Shown here: one piece after another, positions 1 to 5,424 of the stretch
Layout of the letters: every line of letters begins with the position of its first letter
How positions within the stretch are numbered: position 1 is the first letter of the stretch
Origin: Ignavibacteriaceae bacterium
GTDB taxonomy: Bacteria; Bacteroidota; Ignavibacteria; Ignavibacteriales; Ignavibacteriaceae
DNA length: 5,424 nucleotides
Reading direction: 5' to 3'
Assembly (NCBI GenBank): GCA_031292465.1
Contig: JARLHB010000001.1
Coordinates: 1-5,424 of the forward strand
The notes under the pieces: model-generated
Told to the model about the DNA's origin: nothing
Seen by the model: only the letters and a program-made list of their open reading frames with translations
The model's database searches: none
Program-made: the position numbers and the translations under genes

Positions 1-25
1 GATAGGAGATTAAAATGCTTAACGG

Positions 26-1531
26 TTATTTTGAATTATTAAATCTGACAGTAAAAATTGACCCCTTCCCTTTTTGCGAAACCACTGTAATTTTGTACCC
101 CAATATATCCAGGTACTTTTTTACAAGCGCCAGTCCAAGTCCCAATCCTTCATATTTCCTTGTGTAACCAGTTTCTTCCTGAGAAAAAGGCTGAAAGATT
201 TTGGTTATATATTCCGGGGTAATGCCAATTCCGGCGTCTTTTATGTCGACACAAACTTCTTCCGAAATATTCCTGTAAATAGTGACATCAATTTCCCCCC
301 GATTTGTATATTTTACGGCATTTTCAATCAGGTTTTGGAATACTTGTTCTATTATATATAGATCAGTTGTGACAATAGGTTCGGCAACTTTGTTTATTAA
401 ATTTAGTTTTAAACCTTTGGCTTCTGCAAATTTATAAAGCTCCTCATGCATATTTTTAAGGACATTATATAAATTTGTTTTCATTAACATTAGATCCATT
501 TTACCATTTTCTATTACAGACATGTTAAGTATAAGATCAATGGTACGGACTAATCTCCTCCCTGCCAATTCAATAGCATTGAACATATAATCATTTTCTT
601 CTTTTATATCCGAACTAAGTTCATCCCTAAGCATATTGTGATAACTTAGAATAACATTTAACGGAGTGCGGATTTCATGCGACACATGTGCCAGGAAATC
701 AGACTTCATCCTGTCTGCTTCTTCTGCTTTTTCCTTTGCTTTAATTATTTCTTCAAGTGCAATTTTCCTTTCTGTTATATCAAATATAATCCCCTGAATG
801 CACATTTGATCAGAAGCTGAATCATGAACTACACCGATGTTGGCCAATGCCCATATTTTGTCTCCGTTCTTTTTTGTCAACTGTACTTCAATATCCTTTA
901 CGGTTTTATTTTCTATTACTGATGAAATAAAAACATCACCTGCTTGTTTGTTATAGTAAAGCTCCGGCAATGGAACAGAAAGTAAGTCTTCCGTTGAATC
1001 ATAACCTAATATTTCAACGCATGCATGATTGCATCTAAACACCTTGCCTTCAAGAGTGGAATTAAAAATACCGGCAAGGTTATTCTCAAATAAGACCCCA
1101 TAACTTTCCTCATATTGCCTTAGAGATTCTTCAGCTAACTTTCTTGAATTTAATTCTCCAACATCCTTAAGCACCCTCATAATTATCGGGACTAATTTTG
1201 TCATCCTATCCTTAAGTACATAATCTGTAGCGCCTTTTCTTAAAGCCTCAATGGCCCTGTCCTCGCCTATATGCCCGGAAACAAATATATAAGGTACATC
1301 AGGCAGCTTTTCCCTCGCAATTTCAAGGCCTGCAAGTCCGCTAAAATTGGGTATCAGGTAATCAGATAGTATTATTTGCGGTTTAAACTCATCCAGTGCC
1401 TTACTAAAATCATACATGTTATCAGTTAACTCTATGTCAAAATCAACATTTGTCTTCTCAAGTTCATTCCTTACAAGTTCAGCATCTTCCGGGCTGTCTT
1501 CAAGCATTAAAATGCGAATTTTATTCATCAT
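26..1531 (-). CDS. Receiver-PAS-histidine kinase (response regulator/sensor kinase fusion)
   Basis: A 501-residue soluble protein that joins an N-terminal receiver to a complete kinase. The receiver (about 4-125) has Glu11-Asp12, phospho-accepting Asp57 in LSDYLIP, Ser85 in FVSG and Lys107 in YVLKD, so it looks functional. A PAS domain spans about 140-255 and ends in IFDITERK, followed by a short coiled coil (256-278). The HisKA domain has His285 in VSHEIRTPL. The HATPase_c domain has an N-box at 396-408 (Asn400, Asn404), G1 DAGIG at 432-436, the IFQPF F-box at 445-449 and G2 GLGLGL at 462-467. No membrane segment is seen. The N-terminal receiver suggests that kinase activity is set by phosphorylation from another kinase, plausibly the one encoded two genes upstream. 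Two adjacent ATG codons begin the gene (1531 and 1528). AAGAG 8 bases before the first fits it, though the second is equally possible and differs by one Met. The stop is 25 bases from the window edge, so no terminator or next gene can be assessed. Confidence 0.94.
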   Translation of the reverse strand: MMNKIRILMLEDSPEDAELVRNELEKTNVDFDIELTDNMYDFSKALDEFKPQIILSDYLIPNFSGLAGLEIAREKLPDVPYIFVSGHIGEDRAIEALRKGATDYVLKDRMTKLVPIIMRVLKDVGELNSRKLAEESLRQYEESYGVLFENNLAGIFNSTLEGKVFRCNHACVEILGYDSTEDLLSVPLPELYYNKQAGDVFISSVIENKTVKDIEVQLTKKNGDKIWALANIGVVHDSASDQMCIQGIIFDITERKIALEEIIKAKEKAEEADRMKSDFLAHVSHEIRTPLNVILSYHNMLRDELSSDIKEENDYMFNAIELAGRRLVRTIDLILNMSVIENGKMDLMLMKTNLYNVLKNMHEELYKFAEAKGLKLNLINKVAEPIVTTDLYIIEQVFQNLIENAVKYTNRGEIDVTIYRNISEEVCVDIKDAGIGITPEYITKIFQPFSQEETGYTRKYEGLGLGLALVKKYLDILGYKITVVSQKGKGSIFTVRFNNSK

Positions 1532-1539
1532 TCTCGGAA

Positions 1540-1544
1540 CTCTT
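1540..1544 (-). promoter_or_regulatory. Weak Shine-Dalgarno AAGAG of the receiver-PAS-kinase gene
   Basis: AAGAG lies in the 19-base gap after the Rcp1-like gene, 8 bases before the first of two tandem ATG codons. This modestly favours the upstream ATG. A second GAGA immediately before the first ATG could instead serve the second, so the choice is not certain. Confidence 0.4.
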
Positions 1545-1550
1545 ATTTAT

Positions 1551-1994
1551 TTATAATAAATTAGTTACCTGATTAAGTAACAGCCAGTAAAATCCGACTT
1601 CTTTTATACTTTCAACAAACTTGCTGAAATCAACTGGTTTAACAATATAACTATTAACGCCATATTCATAACTTTCTACTATATCCCTCTCTTCTTTTGA
1701 AGAAGTTAATACAACAACCGGTATTTTTTTTGTACGCACATCTGATTTAATTATTTTCAGAACTTCAAGCCCTGAAACTTTAGGCAGCTTTAAATCCAGA
1801 AGTATGAGTCTTGGAACCATGTTAATATTCCTGGAAGAGTATTCCCCTTCCGCAAATATAAAATCCAACGCCTCCGCACCGTCCTCTACGATGTAAATAT
1901 TATTGGACAAATTATATTTTTTTAGAGCTTTTAAAGTTAATTCCTGATCAGATGGGTTGTCTTCAACCAGAAGAATTTCTATTATATCGGTCAT
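1551..1994 (-). CDS. Stand-alone receiver protein, Rcp1-like response regulator
   Basis: A 147-residue single-domain response regulator with no output domain. All receiver landmarks are present: acidic pair Glu11-Asp12 in LLVEDNPSD, phospho-accepting Asp67 in LILLDLKLP, Thr97 in VVVLTSS, and Lys119 followed by a cis-type Pro in IVKPVD. The VEDNPSD opening, the long insertion before the phospho-Asp strand (about residues 45-62) and the C-terminal FYWLLLNQ helix end match the Rcp1 family, whose founding member is the partner of the phytochrome Cph1. Such genes usually sit next to their kinase, as here: the start codon overlaps the kinase stop by four bases (ATGA), and GAGG lies 7 bases upstream inside the kinase gene. 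The likely role is to receive phosphate from the kinase at 4093-1991 and signal through protein contacts, or pass phosphate on. The next gene starts only 19 bases downstream. Its physical output partner cannot be told from the sequence. Confidence 0.95.
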   Translation of the reverse strand: MTDIIEILLVEDNPSDQELTLKALKKYNLSNNIYIVEDGAEALDFIFAEGEYSSRNINMVPRLILLDLKLPKVSGLEVLKIIKSDVRTKKIPVVVLTSSKEERDIVESYEYGVNSYIVKPVDFSKFVESIKEVGFYWLLLNQVTNLL

Positions 1995-4093
1995 AATAAT
2001 ACCTCATTAATATTCAGGGTGAAATAAAACGAAGCTCCTTCATCCAATTTTGAATCGGCCCATATTTTGCCCCCATGTCTTTTAATAATTCTCTCCACCA
2101 GCGCTAAACCGACGCCTGTGCCCTCAAAGTCTTTATACTTATGAAGTCTTTGAAATACTCCGAACAGGTTTTGTGAATACTTCATGTCAAATCCTACGCC
2201 GTTATCTTTGATAAAATATATTCTATTTCCATCTTCCACTTTATTACCAATTCTTATTATGGCTGTATCCCTTGGCCTTGTAAACTTTATTGCGTTTGCA
2301 ATAAGATTTATCCATACTTGTTTTAATAAAGCGGGGTCACCATCAGCAGGACAAAGATCATCAATGCTTAATGAAATGTTTCGGTTGTTTTCAAAACTTT
2401 TTAACTCATCAAATACTTTTCCCGCCATTTTCATCATATCAACTTTAACCTTATTCATATTGATGCGTGTTACTCTTGAAAATTCAAGTAAATCCTCAAT
2501 TAACCGGGACATATGGGCCGTGTTTGAAACAACAATATTGAATAATCTTTTTGCCTCTTCGTCCATTTGATTTGAGTGCTCTTCCAATAAAACCCTGCTA
2601 AATCCTTCAATCGCCCTAAGCGGCGCTTTTAAATCATGCGATACTGAATAGCTGAATGTTTCAAGTTCATTATTTACAGCTTCTAATTGTTCTGTACGCT
2701 GTTTAACTCTTTTCTCAAGTTCGGTATTCATTGAAAGTGAAGCATTATAAAGTGCTGCATTTTCAATTGCTATCGCCGCCCTGTATGCAATTTCTTCAGC
2801 AAAAGTTAAATCTTCTTCTTTGTATGTCCTGTTTGATTCCATCATAACCATAGTGATAGCACCGAATATTTTGTCCATATATTTAAGAGGAACTATGATT
2901 AATGATGAAAGGCCAAGAGTTTTAAGCAGCGATAAGAACTCAATATTTACTTCTTTATTATTGAAATATTCCGGAGTAATTTCAGGTATAAACACGGACT
3001 TACCAGTACGTATAGCTTTATACACATTTGTTGCTTCTAAATTAACATTATCAAATACTTGTTGTAATTGATCGGCATAATACTTTTTCCTTGCATCCGA
3101 ATGAACAACTGCAACACGTTTTAGTTTTTTATCCTGATTAATTAAATCAATAGCGCACCAATCTGATACGAAGGGAACAGATATACCGGCAATAGAAGCC
3201 AAAGTAATTTCATAATCCAGTGATGAAGATAGTATTTTACTGGCTTCTGAAAGAAAAGCAAGGCGTTCCTGCCCCTTTTCTGCTTTCTCTCTAAGATTAA
3301 TTTCATTTTTCAAAAGCATATCACGTTCAGCTTCTATAATTTTAATTTTTGTTATATCTCTTGCAATTGTTGAAGCTCCGATAATACGCTTAAAATTATC
3401 TTTAATAGGAGATATTGATATAGAAACATTTATTCTTGAACCATCTTTTTTTATTCTTGTGGTTTGATAATGCTCTATTCGCTTGCCTTTCCTTATTTGT
3501 TTCATTATATCTTTAAATTCATCTATGTTCTCAGGCGGAAAAAGAATGGATATGGATTTATTTATTACTTCTTCCTTCTTATAACCATACATCCTTTCCG
3601 CACTTTCGTTCCAACTTGTAATTATGCCATCAGGCGTCTTGCCTATTATTGCATCCTCGGAAGATTCTACAATTGCTGCCGATAGCCATAATGAATTATC
3701 CTGTTCTTTTAGGCGTGATATATCATTAGAAATAACAAGGCGGGCTTTTTTACGATCATAAATAATATCGTTTGAGTATATTTCTAAATATATAAACGTT
3801 CCGTCTTTTTTCATATGCTGCCAGCCGGCAGTATGAATTGGTTTAGATTTGCTTTTTGCAAGGATATCGTTGAGCAAGGGAATATCTTCCTTCGGCCGGA
3901 TATCCTTAATCGTCATTTTCAAGAACTCTTCCCTGCTATAGCCATATACGTTAATTGCGGACTGATTAACCTCTAAGAATTTTAATGTGGATATTTCATA
4001 AATCCATAAAGGTTGAGGTATTACATCGATGAGATTTTTATAGTGCTTTTCACTCAAAGAAAACTTCTCCCCCCTCAATGTACTATCATTCAT
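1991..4093 (-). CDS. Soluble PAS-PAS-GAF sensor histidine kinase
   Basis: A 700-residue cytosolic sensor kinase that autophosphorylates on His and passes the phosphate to a response regulator. Domains in order: PAS at about 15-128, PAS at about 135-250 (ending in the ARDIT motif), a charged coiled-coil linker at 250-280, GAF at about 285-447, a second coiled coil at 450-480, HisKA, then HATPase_c. The phospho-acceptor is His486 in SYSVSHDLKAPL. The N-box is at 591-605 with Asn596 and Asn600, the G1 box is DNGVG at 630-634, and the G2 box is GTGVGL at 658-663. All are intact, so it should be an active kinase. The transmitter resembles those of Cph1-type phytochromes and their many non-photosensory relatives. 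However, there is no PHY domain and no bilin-attachment Cys in the expected GAF region, so a light receptor is unlikely. There are no membrane segments, and the ligand is unknown. The start is supported by GGGGG 7 bases upstream. Its last codons overlap the receiver gene by ATGA, implying coupled translation and a shared pathway. Confidence 0.95.
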   Translation of the reverse strand: MNDSTLRGEKFSLSEKHYKNLIDVIPQPLWIYEISTLKFLEVNQSAINVYGYSREEFLKMTIKDIRPKEDIPLLNDILAKSKSKPIHTAGWQHMKKDGTFIYLEIYSNDIIYDRKKARLVISNDISRLKEQDNSLWLSAAIVESSEDAIIGKTPDGIITSWNESAERMYGYKKEEVINKSISILFPPENIDEFKDIMKQIRKGKRIEHYQTTRIKKDGSRINVSISISPIKDNFKRIIGASTIARDITKIKIIEAERDMLLKNEINLREKAEKGQERLAFLSEASKILSSSLDYEITLASIAGISVPFVSDWCAIDLINQDKKLKRVAVVHSDARKKYYADQLQQVFDNVNLEATNVYKAIRTGKSVFIPEITPEYFNNKEVNIEFLSLLKTLGLSSLIIVPLKYMDKIFGAITMVMMESNRTYKEEDLTFAEEIAYRAAIAIENAALYNASLSMNTELEKRVKQRTEQLEAVNNELETFSYSVSHDLKAPLRAIEGFSRVLLEEHSNQMDEEAKRLFNIVVSNTAHMSRLIEDLLEFSRVTRINMNKVKVDMMKMAGKVFDELKSFENNRNISLSIDDLCPADGDPALLKQVWINLIANAIKFTRPRDTAIIRIGNKVEDGNRIYFIKDNGVGFDMKYSQNLFGVFQRLHKYKDFEGTGVGLALVERIIKRHGGKIWADSKLDEGASFYFTLNINEVLL
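2002..2005 (-). promoter_or_regulatory. Shine-Dalgarno GAGG for the Rcp1-like receiver, inside the kinase gene
   Basis: GAGG (followed by T) lies 7 bases upstream of the ATG at 1994, within the last codons of the upstream kinase. Together with the ATGA stop/start overlap it supports this start. It also suggests translational coupling, so kinase and receiver would be made in linked amounts. Confidence 0.7.
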
Positions 4094-4100
4094 TTTAGAA

Positions 4101-4105
4101 CCCCC
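4101..4105 (-). promoter_or_regulatory. G-rich ribosome binding site of the PAS-PAS-GAF kinase
   Basis: GGGGG sits 7 bases before the ATG at 4093 in otherwise AT-rich leader sequence. It is not a perfect AGGAGG, but it is the only purine-rich candidate at the right distance and fixes the start used here. Confidence 0.55.
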
Positions 4106-4260
4106 ATAGATATTTCGGACCTATATTATTTGTTTTTTACCATCTCCGTTGAATGAATTACAACTTTTATATACAAGCTTATACGTTCTTATTTATATAA
4201 TATAACAACACAACTATTGTTTTAGAATGGAATTGTTTATAACATGGATAGAAAATAACA

Positions 4261-4282
4261 TACATCTCTTAAAATAGATGTA
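4261..4282. repeat. 7-bp perfect inverted repeat TACATCT-N8-AGATGTA
   Basis: TACATCT at 4261-4267 and AGATGTA at 4276-4282 are exact reverse complements separated by eight bases. The spot is about 170 bases before the kinase start and about 80 bases after the LuxR-type stop. It could be a binding site for a dimeric regulator or a short RNA hairpin. It is not a usual terminator on the minus strand because no T run follows. In AT-rich DNA a 7-bp dyad may also be chance. Confidence 0.4.
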
Positions 4283-4327
4283 ACCGGGGTCAATCCGATA
4301 ATTTAAGTCTTTTTTTTATAAAGTTAT

Positions 4328-4340
4328 ATTACAAAGTAAT
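4328..4340. repeat. Short palindrome ATTAC-AAA-GTAAT after the LuxR-type gene
   Basis: Five-base arms (4328-4332 and 4336-4340) flank AAA, lying about 20 bases beyond the stop of the LuxR-type gene. The core TTAC-N3-GTAA recurs at 5349-5359 upstream of the same gene. It could be an operator or a weak 3' hairpin; the arms are short and AT-rich, so chance is quite possible. Confidence 0.25.
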
Positions 4341-4360
4341 TTTACTATTTATATTTTATG

Positions 4361-4987
4361 TTATTGTAAATTATGATCTAATACATAACGAATAATTTCT
4401 ACTGTTGATCTCATATTCATCTTTTCCAGAATTCTTGTCCTGTAAGTAGAAATCGTATTTATACTTAATGACAAATCAGACGCGATGTCAATTAATCTTT
4501 TACCCGAAGCAATCTTTCTCATTACTTCAAATTCACGATCAGATAGTTTTTCATGAGATAACTGGTTGTTTTTGTCAATCGCTTTTAATGAAATACTTTC
4601 AGATAAAGCAGATTCAACATATTTATTCCCGTTCATAATTTTTCTAACAGCAACAACAAATTCTTTAGCAGGAGCTTTTTTTGTTAAAAATCCGGACGCT
4701 CCATATTTCATAATACGTATTGCAAATCGTTCATCTGCATACATACTTAAGACCAATATTTTGATTTCCGGATAATTTTCTCTCAGCTTTTTTATAATAT
4801 CAAGCTCACTGCTTTCCGGGCTGGCAAAACCGATTAAAACTATATCAGCTTCGTCATTCTTAAGGAAACTATAGAGCCCCTCAACATTATTAGATTCCCC
4901 TATAATTTCAATATCATTCTGTTTACTGAATACTCTTATCAAACCTTCTTTGATAATTTCATGTTCTTCCACAAGAAATATTTTCAT
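4361..4987 (-). CDS. NarL/LuxR-family response regulator with degenerate (pseudo-)receiver domain
   Basis: A 208-residue DNA-binding transcription regulator. Residues 1-118 form a receiver fold and residues about 140-208 a LuxR-type helix-turn-helix. The latter shows the family's LSDREFEVM start, the GKRLIDIASDLSLS core and the recognition segment NTISTYRTRILEKM. The length is normal for the NarL/UvrY type. The receiver is unusual. The segment VLIGFASPE puts Gly53 (codon at 4831-4829, GGT) where the family has the phosphorylated Asp. The acidic pair is Glu7-Glu8 instead of the usual Asp/Glu-Asp, and the Lys-Asp pair after beta-5 reads Lys103-Lys104. Ser81 and Lys103 are retained. I infer that it works without conventional phosphorylation, through constitutive DNA binding, protein contacts or a ligand. 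The ATG is chosen because the receiver's first strand (KIFLVEEH) begins there; a modest GGG lies 6 bases upstream. It is 267 bases from the kinase gene and probably a separate transcription unit, but target genes are unknown. Family confidence is high; loss of phosphorylation is inferred. Confidence 0.93.
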   Translation of the reverse strand: MKIFLVEEHEIIKEGLIRVFSKQNDIEIIGESNNVEGLYSFLKNDEADIVLIGFASPESSELDIIKKLRENYPEIKILVLSMYADERFAIRIMKYGASGFLTKKAPAKEFVVAVRKIMNGNKYVESALSESISLKAIDKNNQLSHEKLSDREFEVMRKIASGKRLIDIASDLSLSINTISTYRTRILEKMNMRSTVEIIRYVLDHNLQ

Positions 4988-5079
4988 ATTAATCCCGAAA
5001 TATGTTTATGTTTTAATATTTGTTGATTGTTCGGATACTTATTTACTTTGCATAATTATTGTATTGTAGTAACTATTTG

Positions 5080-5099
5080 GCATTATTTATCGCATTATT
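5080..5099. repeat. Short direct repeat GCATTATT x2, period 12
   Basis: Two exact eight-base copies, at 5080-5087 and 5092-5099, are separated by TATC. They lie about 95 bases upstream of the LuxR-type start, where a promoter or activator site would be expected. The length is within what chance gives in AT-rich DNA. Confidence 0.25.
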
Positions 5100-5131
5100 A
5101 CCTAGAATACCATGAGATAATTATCCTTTTA

Positions 5132-5191
5132 TTAATAGAACAAATGAAATATTAAATATTTAAGTGGCGAAGTGAATAAAACAAGCCTCAC
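5132..5191 (-). CDS. Doubtful 19-codon ORF with good ribosome site, upstream of the LuxR-type gene
   Basis: A GTG at 5191 is preceded, 7 bases away, by AAAAGGAG (the GGAG is at 5199-5202), the best Shine-Dalgarno match in this intergenic stretch. The frame runs 19 codons to TAA at 5134-5132 and would give MRLVLFTSPLKYLIFHLFY, a hydrophobic, weakly basic peptide. It ends 144 bases before the LuxR-type start. It could be a leader peptide or small membrane peptide, but a short open frame beside a purine-rich patch can easily be chance. No family is recognised. Confidence 0.15.
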   Translation of the reverse strand: MRLVLFTSPLKYLIFHLFY

Positions 5192-5227
5192 AAGTCAGCT
5201 CCTTTTATAATTTTAATTTTTCTAAAG

Positions 5228-5236
5228 TGCTATAAT
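5228..5236 (+). promoter_or_regulatory. Extended -10 promoter look-alike TGCTATAAT pointing right
   Basis: TG-N-TATAAT is a perfect match to the extended -10 element of sigma-70 promoters, which can work without a -35. No -35 is seen at the usual spacing, and only short interrupted frames follow within the window. If real, it would drive a gene or RNA beyond the right edge, divergent from the LuxR-type gene. Such matches are common by chance in AT-rich DNA. Confidence 0.2.
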
Positions 5237-5345
5237 TTCCTACTACATTTTTAGAATCATATGGATATAATATTATTTATTCCCCAAATTCTTACTATAT
5301 CTTAGTTTATTGAATCCCTATTATCTTGTTTCTGAATGTTTGAAA

Positions 5346-5377
5346 TACTTACAATGTAAATATTACTTACAATATAA
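5346..5377. repeat. Tandem 14-base direct repeat TACTTACAATRTAA, period 18
   Basis: The copies at 5346-5359 (TACTTACAATGTAA) and 5364-5377 (TACTTACAATATAA) match at 13 of 14 positions and are separated by four bases. The first copy contains the palindrome TTAC-AAT-GTAA. Repeats of this size and near-two-turn period upstream of a regulator gene are typical of tandem binding sites, but no protein is known for this sequence. Confidence 0.45.
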
Positions 5378-5424
5378 TCATAACAATATTTAGATTAATT
5401 TTGGTTTGCTATAAATCACAATAC

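Larger units (their letters stand above)
4094..4360. other. 267-base intergenic region between the LuxR-type gene and the kinase operon
   Basis: No ORF of note is seen. The stretch is AT-rich apart from a short GC patch at 4284-4289 (CCGGGG). On the minus strand it must hold the 3' end of the LuxR-type gene and, if the kinase cluster has its own promoter, that promoter. I find no good sigma-70 pair: several TATA-like boxes occur (for example near 4195-4205), but none has a matching -35. No minus-strand hairpin followed by a T run is seen after the LuxR-type stop, so readthrough into the kinase cluster is possible. A run of eight T on the plus strand ends near 4317 but serves no plus-strand gene. 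Confidence 0.6.
4988..5424. other. 437-base AT-rich stretch upstream of the LuxR-type gene, no convincing gene
   Basis: No substantial ORF runs on either strand. It should contain the promoter of the LuxR-type gene (minus strand), but I cannot point to a convincing -35/-10 pair. Features seen are a weak GGG ribosome-site candidate at 4994-4996, two GCATTATT copies 12 bases apart (5080-5087 and 5092-5099), a doubtful short minus-strand ORF at 5191-5132 in a less AT-rich patch, a plus-strand extended -10 look-alike at 5228-5236 and a 14-base direct repeat at 5346-5377. The right-hand part could be leader or flank of a gene beyond the window. Confidence 0.6.

Noticed and set aside
15..168. Plus-strand ATG at 15 with a good GGAG 6 bases upstream, opening a frame of about 50 codons
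   Set aside because: It lies antisense over the C-terminal ATPase coding region of the receiver-PAS-kinase, matches no known protein style, and the purine patch is simply sequence next to that gene's stop.
2184..2570. Plus-strand open frame of 128 codons
   Set aside because: It is fully antisense to the catalytic part of the PAS-PAS-GAF kinase, whose motifs are unmistakable. The other plus-strand frames at 74-361, 2820-3071, 3464-3685 and 4566-4775 are rejected for the same reason.
3140..3230. GAF domain as a bilin-binding phytochrome domain
   Set aside because: There is no PHY domain and no Cys in the expected attachment motif; the GAF start (VPFVSDWCAIDL) is typical of general sensory GAF domains.
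4268..4317. Plus-strand CTTAAA/TTTAAG stem followed by eight T, resembling a rho-independent terminator
   Set aside because: The stem is only 6 bp, all but two pairs AT, with a 28-base loop, and there is no plus-strand gene upstream to terminate.
4335..4346. AGTAA-TT-TTACT dyad as a terminator for the LuxR-type gene
   Set aside because: The loop is too small for a stable hairpin, the stem is AT-rich, and no T run follows on the minus strand.

Overview
This is an AT-rich window (roughly one third G+C by eye) carrying four complete genes, all on the minus strand and all for cytosolic two-component signalling proteins. Three form a tight cluster and the fourth lies upstream of it. The proteins have no signal peptides or membrane segments. 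They resemble the large soluble PAS/GAF kinase repertoires of free-living, environmentally versatile bacteria such as Bacteroidota/Ignavibacteriota-like lineages or Desulfobacterota. That guess rests on low G+C, protein style and usable Shine-Dalgarno sequences; the sequence does not fix the taxon.

Layout in transcription order (right to left). Bases 5424-4988 are a 437-base AT-rich stretch with no convincing gene; it holds a 14-base direct repeat, an 8-base direct repeat and one doubtful 19-codon ORF. Bases 4987-4361 encode a NarL/LuxR-type response regulator with an intact helix-turn-helix, but its receiver has Gly where the phospho-accepting Asp should be. Bases 4360-4094 are a 267-base intergenic stretch with a 7-bp inverted repeat. 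Bases 4093-1991 encode a 700-residue PAS-PAS-GAF histidine kinase. Bases 1994-1551 encode a stand-alone Rcp1-like receiver that overlaps the kinase stop by an ATGA junction. Bases 1531-26 encode a receiver-PAS-histidine kinase, starting 19 bases after the receiver gene. The window ends 25 bases after that gene, so the end of the operon is not visible.

Inferred working model: the kinase at 4093-1991 senses a soluble cue through its PAS/GAF domains and phosphorylates the small receiver encoded immediately downstream, as in phytochrome/Rcp1-type pairs. The third gene product carries its own receiver in front of a second kinase, so the cluster could be a branched or layered circuit rather than a linear kinase-to-transcription-factor pathway. 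No DNA-binding or enzymatic output domain is encoded in the three-gene cluster. The only DNA-binding protein is the upstream LuxR-type regulator, and its receiver looks unable to be phosphorylated in the normal way. No mobile element, CRISPR array, tRNA or rRNA was seen.
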